A stretch of DNA of 64,000 nt from NCBI GenBank assembly GCA_964549615.1, contig CAZJVP010000030.1, positions 11,112-75,111 of the forward strand, read 5' to 3'. The translations under genes were made by a program, and so were the position numbers. The first letter of the stretch is position 1. The number at the start of each line of letters is the position of its first letter. The DNA is from CAYVLA01 sp964549615 [NCBI: uncultured Thermococci archaeon]. Its GTDB lineage: Archaea > CAYQAE01 > CAYVLA01. The notes under the pieces are model-generated. The model searched no databases. It was not told the origin of the DNA and was given only the letters and a program-made list of their open reading frames with translations. Of the stretch, positions 55,346 through 62,970 are shown piece after piece.

Positions 55346-56593
55346 TCACCCGGGACCGAGCATTCGGGTTGACCGCGCCTCCCTATACAGCCTTCGCCTG
55401 ACCATCAGAAGCCACAGCACGGAACCTCCAATCATAAGCGTCGCGGTTACCGTGAGCCACTCGAAAAGATAGATCCAGGCTAAGGTGACATCTTTGATGC
55501 GCAGCGCCTGGCTTTGGCCCTCCTTCAGCATCTGAAAGGCTTGCATCATGAGCTCATGCGATCGGTCAAATTCCCATGACGTGTACGCCGCGTAGGATTC
55601 GCTCCTGACGCTCTCGATCTTGGCCAGTTCATCCTCAAGCTGCGCCGTGTTTGCGCCGAACCTGTCCACGAACTCGACCATCGACAGATATAGAAGCCGC
55701 TGATCATGGTAGTCCCGAAAGAGACGCCTGAGTTCATGGACTTGAACCGGATCCGTGGGAAGCTCGGCCTGGGATGCGAAGTAGACCATGTTCGCGCACA
55801 TGTCGTCGAAGAATCCCCATTCGAGGAGGTTCTGGTTGTCGTAGGTGTTAAGCGGGGTCATGAACGCAAGCGACCTGCCTCTTCCGAACTCCCCACTTGC
55901 CAAGATGGGCCACCTTTCCCCCAGATCGGATTCCGCAAGAAGACGTCCTGCCTGGCGCATCACGACGGGGTTGATGGTGTATGTGAACGGCCTCAACTGG
56001 CCCCATGGGAGGCTCTTCATCAAGGCGTTGTCCGGGTCGTGCACGACAAGCCTGTAGGCCACCTTCAGGTAGATGCCGTCAACGACATCGACCGGCAGTA
56101 TCTCATCGATGGACGTCCCCTTCCATGTTGGGTAGCTGCCGGCCGTCCCGCCGAAGCTGGTGTGCCCCCCTGACATCATGTAGCCGAGACCATCATTCAC
56201 AACTGCCTCGCTCACCATCTGGATCTGCCTGGGAGTGAACGCCGGGAGCTGGACGTTAGAGAAGGCCACGACGTCGTAGTTTTCCCTCAGGAACTGGGAA
56301 GTCCTCGGATACCTGATGTTCATGTATCGACGGATCTGCTCAAGCTGGGCCCCGAATTCGTAGTAGGGCACGACGGAGGTTGAGAGGAGCGGATCCTCCA
56401 CGAGGTACTGGGGCCGACCTGAATACGGCCACTGTCCAACGAAGAGCAGCCTTATCCTGCCCGTAGCCGGATCGATCCTGGCATCCCCCGTCCGAATCAG
56501 GAGAATGGACGTTGCTGCTGCGGCAAGGCAGAGCCCAACGACCATCCCTGCGCACCATCTATCCGCCCCCCCTGGAGTCGTCAGGCCTTCCAT
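55346..56593 (-). CDS. Membrane protein with GATase1-like domain lacking the Cys nucleophile
   Basis: The 415-residue protein has an N-terminal membrane helix (MVVGLCLAAAATSILLI), a central class-I-glutamine-amidotransferase-like domain (about 45-260: IRLLFVGQWPYSGRP, YDVVAFSNVQLPAFTPRQIQ, GLGYMMSGGHTSFGG, LASGEFGRGRSLAFMTPLNT), a helical region and a C-terminal membrane helix (WIYLFEWLTVTATLMIGGSV). The nucleophile elbow reads MSGGHTSFG with no Cys, as in the PF07090-type group, so it is probably a binding domain. It sits outside the cell membrane or in the cytoplasm depending on topology, which I cannot decide. It is 6 bases after the radical SAM gene. Confidence 0.75.
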   Translation of the reverse strand: MEGLTTPGGADRWCAGMVVGLCLAAAATSILLIRTGDARIDPATGRIRLLFVGQWPYSGRPQYLVEDPLLSTSVVPYYEFGAQLEQIRRYMNIRYPRTSQFLRENYDVVAFSNVQLPAFTPRQIQMVSEAVVNDGLGYMMSGGHTSFGGTAGSYPTWKGTSIDEILPVDVVDGIYLKVAYRLVVHDPDNALMKSLPWGQLRPFTYTINPVVMRQAGRLLAESDLGERWPILASGEFGRGRSLAFMTPLNTYDNQNLLEWGFFDDMCANMVYFASQAELPTDPVQVHELRRLFRDYHDQRLLYLSMVEFVDRFGANTAQLEDELAKIESVRSESYAAYTSWEFDRSHELMMQAFQMLKEGQSQALRIKDVTLAWIYLFEWLTVTATLMIGGSVLWLLMVRRRLYREARSTRMLGPG

Positions 56594-56599
56594 CCCCCT

Positions 56600-57691
56600 C
56601 TAGTTCAACGGCCTCTTCTCGGTCTGTAGGCGATCCCACGTCGGGTATTCCTCAGTCAGCGCGACCTCGATCTCTCTTGCGTCCACGAGGCGGGCAATCC
56701 TCTTGCCGAGCTCGGGCAGGGTCTCTATCCGGTTCAGGCGCCGATTGTAGACAAGGAGCTCGGGATCGATGCGAAGATCGTTTCTGAGACGCTCGGCAAG
56801 CTCCTCCATCTGCCGCGCCGACATGGGAACACGTGGGGTCAGCGTGGTCTTGACGAGGAGGTTGTCCTCGTCGATGCACTCGTAGGGCCTTCTCACGCCG
56901 CGGGCCATGCGGCCAAGTCTGTTCTTCAGCTGCACAGCATCCTTCAGCCTCGATGGGCATACGTGAACGTTCAGAGAGGTGTTCTCCTCGCAGAACTCGG
57001 CAACCTCGAGGGCGGCCTCGATGCTTCCGGCCACGGCCATGGACACATCGCTGACGAGCCTGAGGCCTCTTTTTCGGAATGCCTCGCTCGTGCTCTGGCA
57101 CATCTCCAACTCGTTTAGGTTCATGAAGCGGCAACCGGCCGAATCGGCCATCGTTGCGATCGCCTTCATCTGCTCGACCCTCTCCGGCAGGGCCGGTATC
57201 TCCACCCCAGTCGTGATGCCCGTTCCGGCTGCCCTCTGGATCGAAGCCCGATGGGCCCTCGTTGCATGGAACCGCAGTTCGTCCAAACCACGCCTCCTCA
57301 GCGAGGCGAGGAGGGCCCGGCTTATCCTAGACTGGGCGGTGTAGAGGTGGACGTGGTGTTCAGGTCCGAACTCCGACTTCATGAGGGCGAGGAACCTGAG
57401 CGTCCGGGCGGGCTTCGTCAAGGGATCACCCCCCGTCATCCCGGTTCCCAAGGCGTCCATGAGATGTGCCTCCTCCAAGATGTCGGATCGTAGGCGGACC
57501 GGCCTCTCGTTCGCATAGACCACGTCCCTTCCCTTCCTCTCCGGAGAAAGCGGACAGTAGAAACATCTGCGCCCGCAGAGCCCGGTGACGAAGAGCACGA
57601 GCTTTGCACCCATCGTGCAGAGGCGGCAGCCCTCGGGCAGATCGCCAACGAGGTACGACCCGTAGCGCGTCCGCTTGACCAGCGTGTCCAC
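56600..57691 (-). CDS. Radical SAM protein, archaeal COG2108-like
   Basis: The 363-residue protein has an N-terminal C-x-x-C (EGCRLCTMGAKL), then the radical SAM motif C-x3-C-x2-C in VTGLCGRRCFYCPLSPERKG, a GTGMTGGDPL strand (the GGE-like motif) and the TIM-barrel remainder. The additional cysteines before the motif suggest a further metal site. Members of this archaeal group are uncharacterised; arguments about substrate are not possible from sequence. It ends 6 bases before the GATase1-like membrane gene on the same strand, so both may act together. Confidence 0.82.
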   Translation of the reverse strand: MDTLVKRTRYGSYLVGDLPEGCRLCTMGAKLVLFVTGLCGRRCFYCPLSPERKGRDVVYANERPVRLRSDILEEAHLMDALGTGMTGGDPLTKPARTLRFLALMKSEFGPEHHVHLYTAQSRISRALLASLRRRGLDELRFHATRAHRASIQRAAGTGITTGVEIPALPERVEQMKAIATMADSAGCRFMNLNELEMCQSTSEAFRKRGLRLVSDVSMAVAGSIEAALEVAEFCEENTSLNVHVCPSRLKDAVQLKNRLGRMARGVRRPYECIDEDNLLVKTTLTPRVPMSARQMEELAERLRNDLRIDPELLVYNRRLNRIETLPELGKRIARLVDAREIEVALTEEYPTWDRLQTEKRPLN

Positions 57692-57722
57692 CTCACTTCT
57701 GCCCTGCTTGGAACGTCGGGCC

Positions 57723-57821
57723 TCACCTGTGCTTGATGACCTTGAAGAGCATAATCCCCAAGACGATGAGAATGATGACCAACAGGATGTCCGTCAGCCC
57801 TTGCGCCCGTCCCAGGATCAA
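57723..57821 (-). CDS. Possible 32-residue single-helix membrane protein
   Basis: A TTG at 57821, about 6 bases behind GGAAGGAG, opens a frame encoding LILGRAQGLTDILLVIILIV and then LGIMLFKVIKHR. It is one uninterrupted hydrophobic helix with a basic end, a common form of real small membrane proteins. It lies 31 bases before the radical SAM gene on the same strand. It is too short for homology judgement. Confidence 0.4.
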   Translation of the reverse strand: MILGRAQGLTDILLVIILIVLGIMLFKVIKHR

Positions 57822-57931
57822 CAAGCACTCCTTCCTCTGTCGAGCTGGGGGCCTTGGACAGATAAAGCTCTTTGCCGTGGGCTCGGCTCGTTGTAACAGT
57901 TTTCAGCCCGCGGGACACTTCGATACAGGCT

Positions 57932-58015
57932 GCGGGGGTACCTGAGCCGGTCAAAAGGGCTGGACTTAAGATCCAGTGGCAAAGGCCTGCGTGGGTTCGA
58001 ACCCCACCCCCCGCA
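57932..58015 (+). tRNA. tRNA-Leu (anticodon TAA)
   Basis: The acceptor stem is GCGGGGG paired with CCCCCGC, discriminator A at 58015, followed by CC rather than an encoded CCA. The anticodon arm reads CTGGACTTAAGATCCAG, with TAA in the loop. A long variable arm marks class II, and the T arm is GTGGG-TTCGAAC-CCCAC. No intron is present. The CCA end must be added after transcription. Confidence 0.95.
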
Positions 58016-58028
58016 CCTCTTTGGAACC

Positions 58029-58205
58029 CGCGCATCTGGATCTGCGTCGAGCGGGTTGGTCGAGTTTTCCCTCTGGTTGATCAGGAAGGGAAATAGGGAG
58101 AGCACCGTTGAGAGAAAGCTGCGATACCTAAGGGGGCCTTCAGGTTCTCTTGCCGATATGATTCAACAGATCTTGGAGAAACCTTGGGTCGACAAGGCGA
58201 AGTCG
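58029..58205 (+). pseudogene. Relic of a tyrosine integrase N-terminal domain
   Basis: Directly after the tRNA a frame reads VEFSLWLIRKGNRESTVERK, LRYLRGPSGSLADMIQQILE, KPWVDKAKS. This resembles the SAM-like core-binding domain of archaeal tyrosine recombinases (S/E-S-T-x-x-x-K-L-x-x-L...W-x-x-x-x-K). After about 58205 the similarity stops; the following frames up to 58375 show no catalytic R...HxxR...Y. It is probably the remains of an integrative element that used tRNA-Leu as attachment site. Confidence 0.5.
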
Positions 58206-58405
58206 AATCCCCCAAATTGTGCAACGACTCTTGGTCATCGTTTCGGAGGGCAACAGGCGCCGCCATCCCGGCTACAAAGATTCTTGCTTTGAAGGATCGC
58301 AGGCCTGAGGAAAAAGTCGAGGAAGCACCAAGGAAGAAGGACACAGAAGTTGAAGTTGCGGATGAATTTATCTAGGGTAGGGAATAGTCAGGGGCGGAAC
58401 GCGAT
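58206..58405. other. Intergenic remainder before the purine genes
   Basis: The stretch contains no recognisable gene, only short frames. Near its end AATTTATCT (58365-58373) is a reasonable TATA box about 37 bases before the purC start at 58406. Confidence 0.4.
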
Positions 58406-59464
58406 ATGGGAAGCGTGAAGGATTTAGAGGTTCGAAAGAGACCAACGAGAGACGAGATGGGCATAGGGCGGTTCCATTTCTCCGATCGCTACTCTGTCTT
58501 CGACTGGGGAAAGATGCCAGACTCAATCAAGCAAAAGGGGGCTGCTCTTTGTCTTATGGGAGCGTACTGCTTTGAAAGGCTAGAAGACAAAGGCATGCTA
58601 ACGCACTATCGGGGCTTGGTGAACTCTGAGGGTAGGCTTGTCCATCTCGACGAGCTTGAACAACCCACAAACATCATGGAAATCCAACTGGTAAATGTTT
58701 ACAGGCCGAAAGCCTACGTGGAACGCGGCATGCTAAAATACGATTATGGCGTTTATACGCCCAACCTAACAAACTACCTAATTCCACTGGAAATCATTTA
58801 CCGCAATGGGCTTCCTGAAGGCTCATCCATATTCAAGAGGCTTGAGAAGGGTCTCGTAACCCTCGAGGACCTGGGTCTAGACCACATGCCTGAACCAGGC
58901 GAGAAGCTTGCCAAGCCGATTTTCGACGTGAGCACCAAACTCGAGGAAGGCGACCGATACATAACATGGGAAGAAGCCAGAAAGATCGCAGGCCTCAGGG
59001 ATGAGGAGCTCGAAGAAATCAACAAGGTCCTTCTAAGGGTCGATGAAACCATAACGGAGGTCGCCTCAAGAGCCGGCCTGGAAAACGAGGACGGGAAAAT
59101 AGAGCTGGCTTTCGACCCTCAAAGGCGTTTGATGGTGGTGGATGTTGTCGGCACATTGGACGAGTGCCGGTTCACCTATGAGGGCTTTCACGTTAGCAAG
59201 GAGGTCGCCCGAATCTACTACCGGCGGACGGAATGGTACCGGGCCGTTGAGGAAGCCAAAAAGGAAGCGGCGCAAAAAGGGATTAAGGACTGGAAGAGCC
59301 TATGCAGGATGGAGCCGCCGAACCTTGACGCTGAGCTTAAGAGGATTATGGACGAGATGTATATGGCAGCGGCCAATGCACTAACAAACCGCAAGCTATT
59401 TGATGTCCCAAGCCTTGCGGAAACCCTCAAGAAGTATGAGGAATACGTGGGTAGAAACTCATGA
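58406..59464 (+). CDS. purC: SAICAR synthetase (archaeal PurC)
   Basis: The enzyme joins aspartate to CAIR, forming SAICAR in purine synthesis. The 352-residue protein has RFHFSDRYSVFDWGKMPDSI (ATP-binding N-terminal sheet), YRGLVNSEGRLVHLDELEQP, PLEIIYRNGLPEGSSIFKRL with the core V-x-R-x-x-x-x-G-S motif, and LAFDPQRRLMVVDVVGTLDE with the metal-binding D-V-x-G-T-x-D-E. C-terminal helices (about 90 residues) extend beyond the bacterial enzyme. It overlaps the following purP by 4 bases and leads the operon. Confidence 0.9.
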   Translation: MGSVKDLEVRKRPTRDEMGIGRFHFSDRYSVFDWGKMPDSIKQKGAALCLMGAYCFERLEDKGMLTHYRGLVNSEGRLVHLDELEQPTNIMEIQLVNVYRPKAYVERGMLKYDYGVYTPNLTNYLIPLEIIYRNGLPEGSSIFKRLEKGLVTLEDLGLDHMPEPGEKLAKPIFDVSTKLEEGDRYITWEEARKIAGLRDEELEEINKVLLRVDETITEVASRAGLENEDGKIELAFDPQRRLMVVDVVGTLDECRFTYEGFHVSKEVARIYYRRTEWYRAVEEAKKEAAQKGIKDWKSLCRMEPPNLDAELKRIMDEMYMAAANALTNRKLFDVPSLAETLKKYEEYVGRNS

Positions 59465-60561
59465 CAGATCGGAACATATTCCGCAGCATCGCGAGTGAGT
59501 ATGATGAACGTAACCTGCGCATTGGAGTTTTGGGCTCCCACTCAGCCTTAGAAATCGCCTATGGTGCCAAGCAGGAAGGCTTCGAAACCGTTGTGGCATG
59601 TCAGAAGGGTCGCGAAAAGACCTACACGAAGTACTGCCGCACACTCTTTGATCACGTCCTGCTATTGGACAGGTTCGTTGACGTCATTAAAGAGGAGAAC
59701 CTCGAAAAGCTTAGAGTCCTCAATGTTGTTTTCGTGCCCAACCGCTCCTTCTCGGTTTACGTGGGGTACGATAACATTGAAAACCGCTTCACGGTGCCAA
59801 TTTTTGGAAACCGCTTCATACTGAGAGCAGAGGAGCGGGACGCACCCCGAAACCAGTACTACCTACTCCAGCAGGCAGGCATCCCCACGCCCAAGATTTT
59901 CCAAAGCCCCGACGAAATAGACCGCCTCGTCATAGTGAAGGTTCCAGAGAAAGAACGTGCCATAGAAAGGGCTTTTTTCTATGCTTCGTCGCCCAAGGAG
60001 TTCAGGAAAAAAGCTGAGCAGCGTATCCGAAAGAACATGATAACTCCTGAGGCCCTTGAGAAGGCAGTGATAGAAGAATACGTCATAGGAGCGAAGTTTA
60101 ATGCTAACTTCTTCTGGTCACCTTTGACCGGGGAGCTTGATCTTCTAGGCTTTGACAGACGCATCCAAACAGACCTGGACGGCGTGCTTGACTTACCTGC
60201 CGCGGAGCAGCTAGAGCTTGGAATCGCAACCCAGAACATTGAGATAGGGCACATGGGCGCCACCATCCGGGAAAGCCAACTGGAGAAGATCTTTGAAGCA
60301 GGAGAGCGCTTCGCGGAAACTTGCAGGGATGAGTACCCACCCGGCATGATAGGACTTTTCGCCCTTCAAGGCGCCATAAACAAGAAGTTGGAATTCTACG
60401 TTTTCGATGTCAGCCCAAGGGTGCCTGGCTGCCCATGCGTCGAGCCCACTTCGCCCTACATGAAGTACAAGTACGGAATGGAAGTCGGCCCCGGAAGAAG
60501 GGTTGCCATGGAGATCAAACGCGCCCTTAAGGAAGGTAGGCTTGAGGACATCGTGACATGA
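59461..60561 (+). CDS. purP: FAICAR synthetase-family ATP-grasp protein, first PurP copy
   Basis: PurP makes formyl-AICAR from AICAR, formate and ATP in archaea, independent of folate. The 366-residue protein has the family start RIGVLGSHSALEIAYGAKQEGF, the mid VPIFGNRFILRAEERDAPRN, and the ATP-grasp end FALQGAINKKLEFYVFDVSP followed by RVPGCPC and TSPYMKYKYGMEVGPGRRVA. It differs strongly from the second copy, for example in the substrate strand (KAERDAP region versus HWEASRE). It overlaps purC and the next purP by 4 bases each. Confidence 0.88.
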   Translation: MTDRNIFRSIASEYDERNLRIGVLGSHSALEIAYGAKQEGFETVVACQKGREKTYTKYCRTLFDHVLLLDRFVDVIKEENLEKLRVLNVVFVPNRSFSVYVGYDNIENRFTVPIFGNRFILRAEERDAPRNQYYLLQQAGIPTPKIFQSPDEIDRLVIVKVPEKERAIERAFFYASSPKEFRKKAEQRIRKNMITPEALEKAVIEEYVIGAKFNANFFWSPLTGELDLLGFDRRIQTDLDGVLDLPAAEQLELGIATQNIEIGHMGATIRESQLEKIFEAGERFAETCRDEYPPGMIGLFALQGAINKKLEFYVFDVSPRVPGCPCVEPTSPYMKYKYGMEVGPGRRVAMEIKRALKEGRLEDIVT

Positions 60562-61643
60562 TAACTCGGGAGGAAATAGCTGAACTCGTGGCCAAGTATG
60601 ATCTTGATAGGTTGGCGATAGGCACTATAGGTTCCCATTCAGCTCTAAACATCTTCAAAGGAGCTAAGGAAGAGGGCTTCCGCACCGTGTGCATCTGCAA
60701 GGAAAAGGACCTTATAGTTTACAAGAAGTTCCCCTTGACCGACGAGATCATCGTGGTGGACGATTTCACGGAAATATTGGGGAACCGTGTGCAGGAGAAC
60801 CTGAGAGCTGCAAACACAGTTGTAGTGGCTCACGGCTCCTTCACAGCTTACCTGAGCACGGAGCAGCTGACTGACAGCTTTTACGTACCCATTTTAGGAA
60901 ACCGGCTGCTTCTCCATTGGGAAGCCAGCCGCGAACGCCAGGAACAATGGCTCAGAAAGGCCGGGCTTCGACTCCCTGAAACCTTCAAAAGCCCTGAAGA
61001 AATCGACAGGCTGGTCATTGCTAAGCTGCCAGGAGCCAAAGGTGGTAGAGGTTACTTTCTAGCCAACTCTCCCCAAGGCTTCCAGAAAAAGGTGCGCGAG
61101 ATGATAGGCCGGGGTCTCCTAAGCGTCGAGGATGTTGAGAGAATTCACCTGCAAGAGTATGTTCTGGGGGTTAACGTTTACCCTCACTACTTCTCCTCCA
61201 TAATTAGAGATGATGTGGAGTTCCTAGGCGTGGATAAGCGCTATGAATCGACGGCGGACGGAATAGGCAGAGTTCCTGCAGACGAGCAAATAGAAGCAGG
61301 AATGGGCTCAACGTATACTGTTGTCGGTAACATCCCCCTAACTCTCAGGGAATCGCTGCTTCCAGAGCTCTTGAACATGGGCGATAACGTACAGAAAGCT
61401 GCCGCAGAGATAGCCCCCCCAGGCATCATCGGACCGTTTTGCCTTGAAACTGTGATAAGTGATCAGCTAGAAATCTACACTTTTGAGATTTCAGCCCGGA
61501 TCGTAGCTGGCACAAACGCTGGGATAGGCACTTCGCCCTACGCTTATCTGAGATACGGCGAGAACATGTACGCGGGAAGACGTATCGCACGGGAAATAAG
61601 GGAGGCTTTGAGCCGGAAACGGCTGCAAGAAGTGGTTACGTAA
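60558..61643 (+). CDS. purP: FAICAR synthetase-family ATP-grasp protein, second PurP copy
   Basis: The 361-residue paralogue starts DLDRLAIGTIGSHSALNIFK with GAKEEGFRTVCICKEKD, has VPILGNRLLLHWEASRERQE, KLPGAKGGRGYFLANSPQGF (Lys and Gly-rich ATP loop) and FCLETVISDQLEIYTFEISA with RIVAGTNAG and TSPYAYLRYGENMYAGRRIA. The KGGRGYF loop is the form expected of an active ATP-grasp enzyme, while copy 1 has EKERAIERAFFY here. So this copy is the better candidate for the classical activity, and copy 1 may have a changed or supporting role. Confidence 0.9.
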   Translation: MITREEIAELVAKYDLDRLAIGTIGSHSALNIFKGAKEEGFRTVCICKEKDLIVYKKFPLTDEIIVVDDFTEILGNRVQENLRAANTVVVAHGSFTAYLSTEQLTDSFYVPILGNRLLLHWEASRERQEQWLRKAGLRLPETFKSPEEIDRLVIAKLPGAKGGRGYFLANSPQGFQKKVREMIGRGLLSVEDVERIHLQEYVLGVNVYPHYFSSIIRDDVEFLGVDKRYESTADGIGRVPADEQIEAGMGSTYTVVGNIPLTLRESLLPELLNMGDNVQKAAAEIAPPGIIGPFCLETVISDQLEIYTFEISARIVAGTNAGIGTSPYAYLRYGENMYAGRRIAREIREALSRKRLQEVVT

Positions 61644-61728
61644 ACCTAAATCATCACAGAGATATAGGCACACCACTAGGCCACTAGGCGAAGCATGTTG
61701 AAAAGGAATCTCAATTGCTGCTTTGCTC

Positions 61729-61854
61729 ATGGCGGTCTTTGGAGTTTCTGGAGCAGCGATAAATCTGGCGTCTCAAAATCCTTTCGGAGCAACTCTTTTC
61801 GCGCTCATGATTCTCATTGGCGTCATACTAATAATCCAACAAAGATGCTTCTAG
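61729..61854 (+). CDS. Possible 41-residue two-helix membrane protein
   Basis: From ATG 61729 (or TTG 61723) the frame reads MAVFGVSGAAINLASQNPFG, ATLFALMILIGVILIIQQRC, F. It contains two hydrophobic stretches with a short polar turn, a believable small membrane protein. The only ribosome-binding candidate, AAAAGGAA at 61701-61708, is far from the ATG. No family is recognised. Confidence 0.4.
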   Translation: MAVFGVSGAAINLASQNPFGATLFALMILIGVILIIQQRCF

Positions 61855-61938
61855 ATTCTACCCGACCTCACTAGAAGTGGTTCGACGATCTGATTTATGA
61901 AGATGCGAATGCGGAACGGATCGCGTGAGGACTGAGCA

Positions 61939-62733
61939 ATGAAGAGACACCCCGTCTTCTGGTTTTATGTCTTGGCTTTTGGGATTTCGTGGCTTGGCTG
62001 GTGGCCCGTGGTGGCTGGATCGCGGGGAATTTCGCCATTTGACAATCCGCTATTCCAGACCTTGGTCCTCCTGCCAGCCATAGGTCCTGCGTTGGCGGCC
62101 GTCGTTGTGACTGCGGCTAGCGATGGAAGAGCAGCCATCAACCCGTTGTTCAAACCGCTTTTGCAATGGCGGGTTGGAAAGGTCTGGCTGATCATTGCCA
62201 TTTCGTCTCCTGCGGTGCTTCTTGTTGCAGGGAAAATAGTAACCCAAGCGCTGGGCCTAGCCCCGACAGCCCCACCACAAGGTAGGAACATCATTGGAGT
62301 GGCAATCGGGGCTCTCGTGATAGCACTATTCTCCAACACATGGGAAGAAGTCGGGTGGCGCGGATTTGCTCTGCCGCGATTGCAGAAGCATCATAGTGCA
62401 CTTGTGGCAACGCTGGCCGTAGGCGTCTTGTGGTGCTTGTGGCACCTCCCGCTTTTCTTCTGGAAGGAAAACCCGATGTCCGCTTATCCGTTCCTCCCAT
62501 GGTCCATTGGCACGGTTGCGCTCTGCTTCATCTATACGTGGTTGTACAACAGTACCCAGGGCAGCCTGCTCGTTGTGACGCTGTTTCACGTTCTCGGGAA
62601 CACGCTTGGCGCTGTAATCTCAGGCGTGTCCATCGTTGCACTGACGACGATCTATGTCTTGGTGGCAGGGTTGCTCGTGGCGGTTTTTGGAAGGGACGAT
62701 CTTGCAAGCCGGGGAAGGGTGCAAGCCGGGTAA
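61939..62733 (+). CDS. CPBP-family intramembrane protease
   Basis: The 264-residue membrane protein has about eight helices and the three CPBP (CAAX protease/bacteriocin-processing) motifs: NTWEEVGWRGFALPRLQ with the catalytic E-E-x-x-x-R, GVLWCLWHLPLF (F/W-x-x-x-H) and LFHVLGNTLGA (H-x-x-x-N). Enzymes of this family cleave prenylated or other membrane-associated peptides, and many act in immunity to or processing of small peptides. The target is unknown; no peptide precursor is clear nearby unless the 41-residue frame upstream is one, which is speculation. Base composition fits the A+T-richer right end. Confidence 0.88.
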   Translation: MKRHPVFWFYVLAFGISWLGWWPVVAGSRGISPFDNPLFQTLVLLPAIGPALAAVVVTAASDGRAAINPLFKPLLQWRVGKVWLIIAISSPAVLLVAGKIVTQALGLAPTAPPQGRNIIGVAIGALVIALFSNTWEEVGWRGFALPRLQKHHSALVATLAVGVLWCLWHLPLFFWKENPMSAYPFLPWSIGTVALCFIYTWLYNSTQGSLLVVTLFHVLGNTLGAVISGVSIVALTTIYVLVAGLLVAVFGRDDLASRGRVQAG

Positions 62734-62970
62734 CACGCACGTCCAGTCGATGCTGCCTTCTGTAGTCCGGATACCGCCAAGGTCATGAGGCACTCCCACC
62801 GCCGCCAAGCTCACCTTAGCGTCGAGAAGCCGAGCGACCCCCCCGCGTGAAGCAAACAAGCCGCAGCCCGAAACCGCCATAACGCTCATATCGGATGAAG
62901 GCAATGAAGACGTCTGAAATGATCCTGTTATTCGGTCCGGCCGCGCTCCCAAGCATTTTCCTTTCCTATC

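Noticed and set aside
58184-58375. A 63-codon frame before purC as a real gene
   Set aside because: It starts at a TTG inside the integrase relic, in another frame, and its charged C-terminus has no recognisable pattern.
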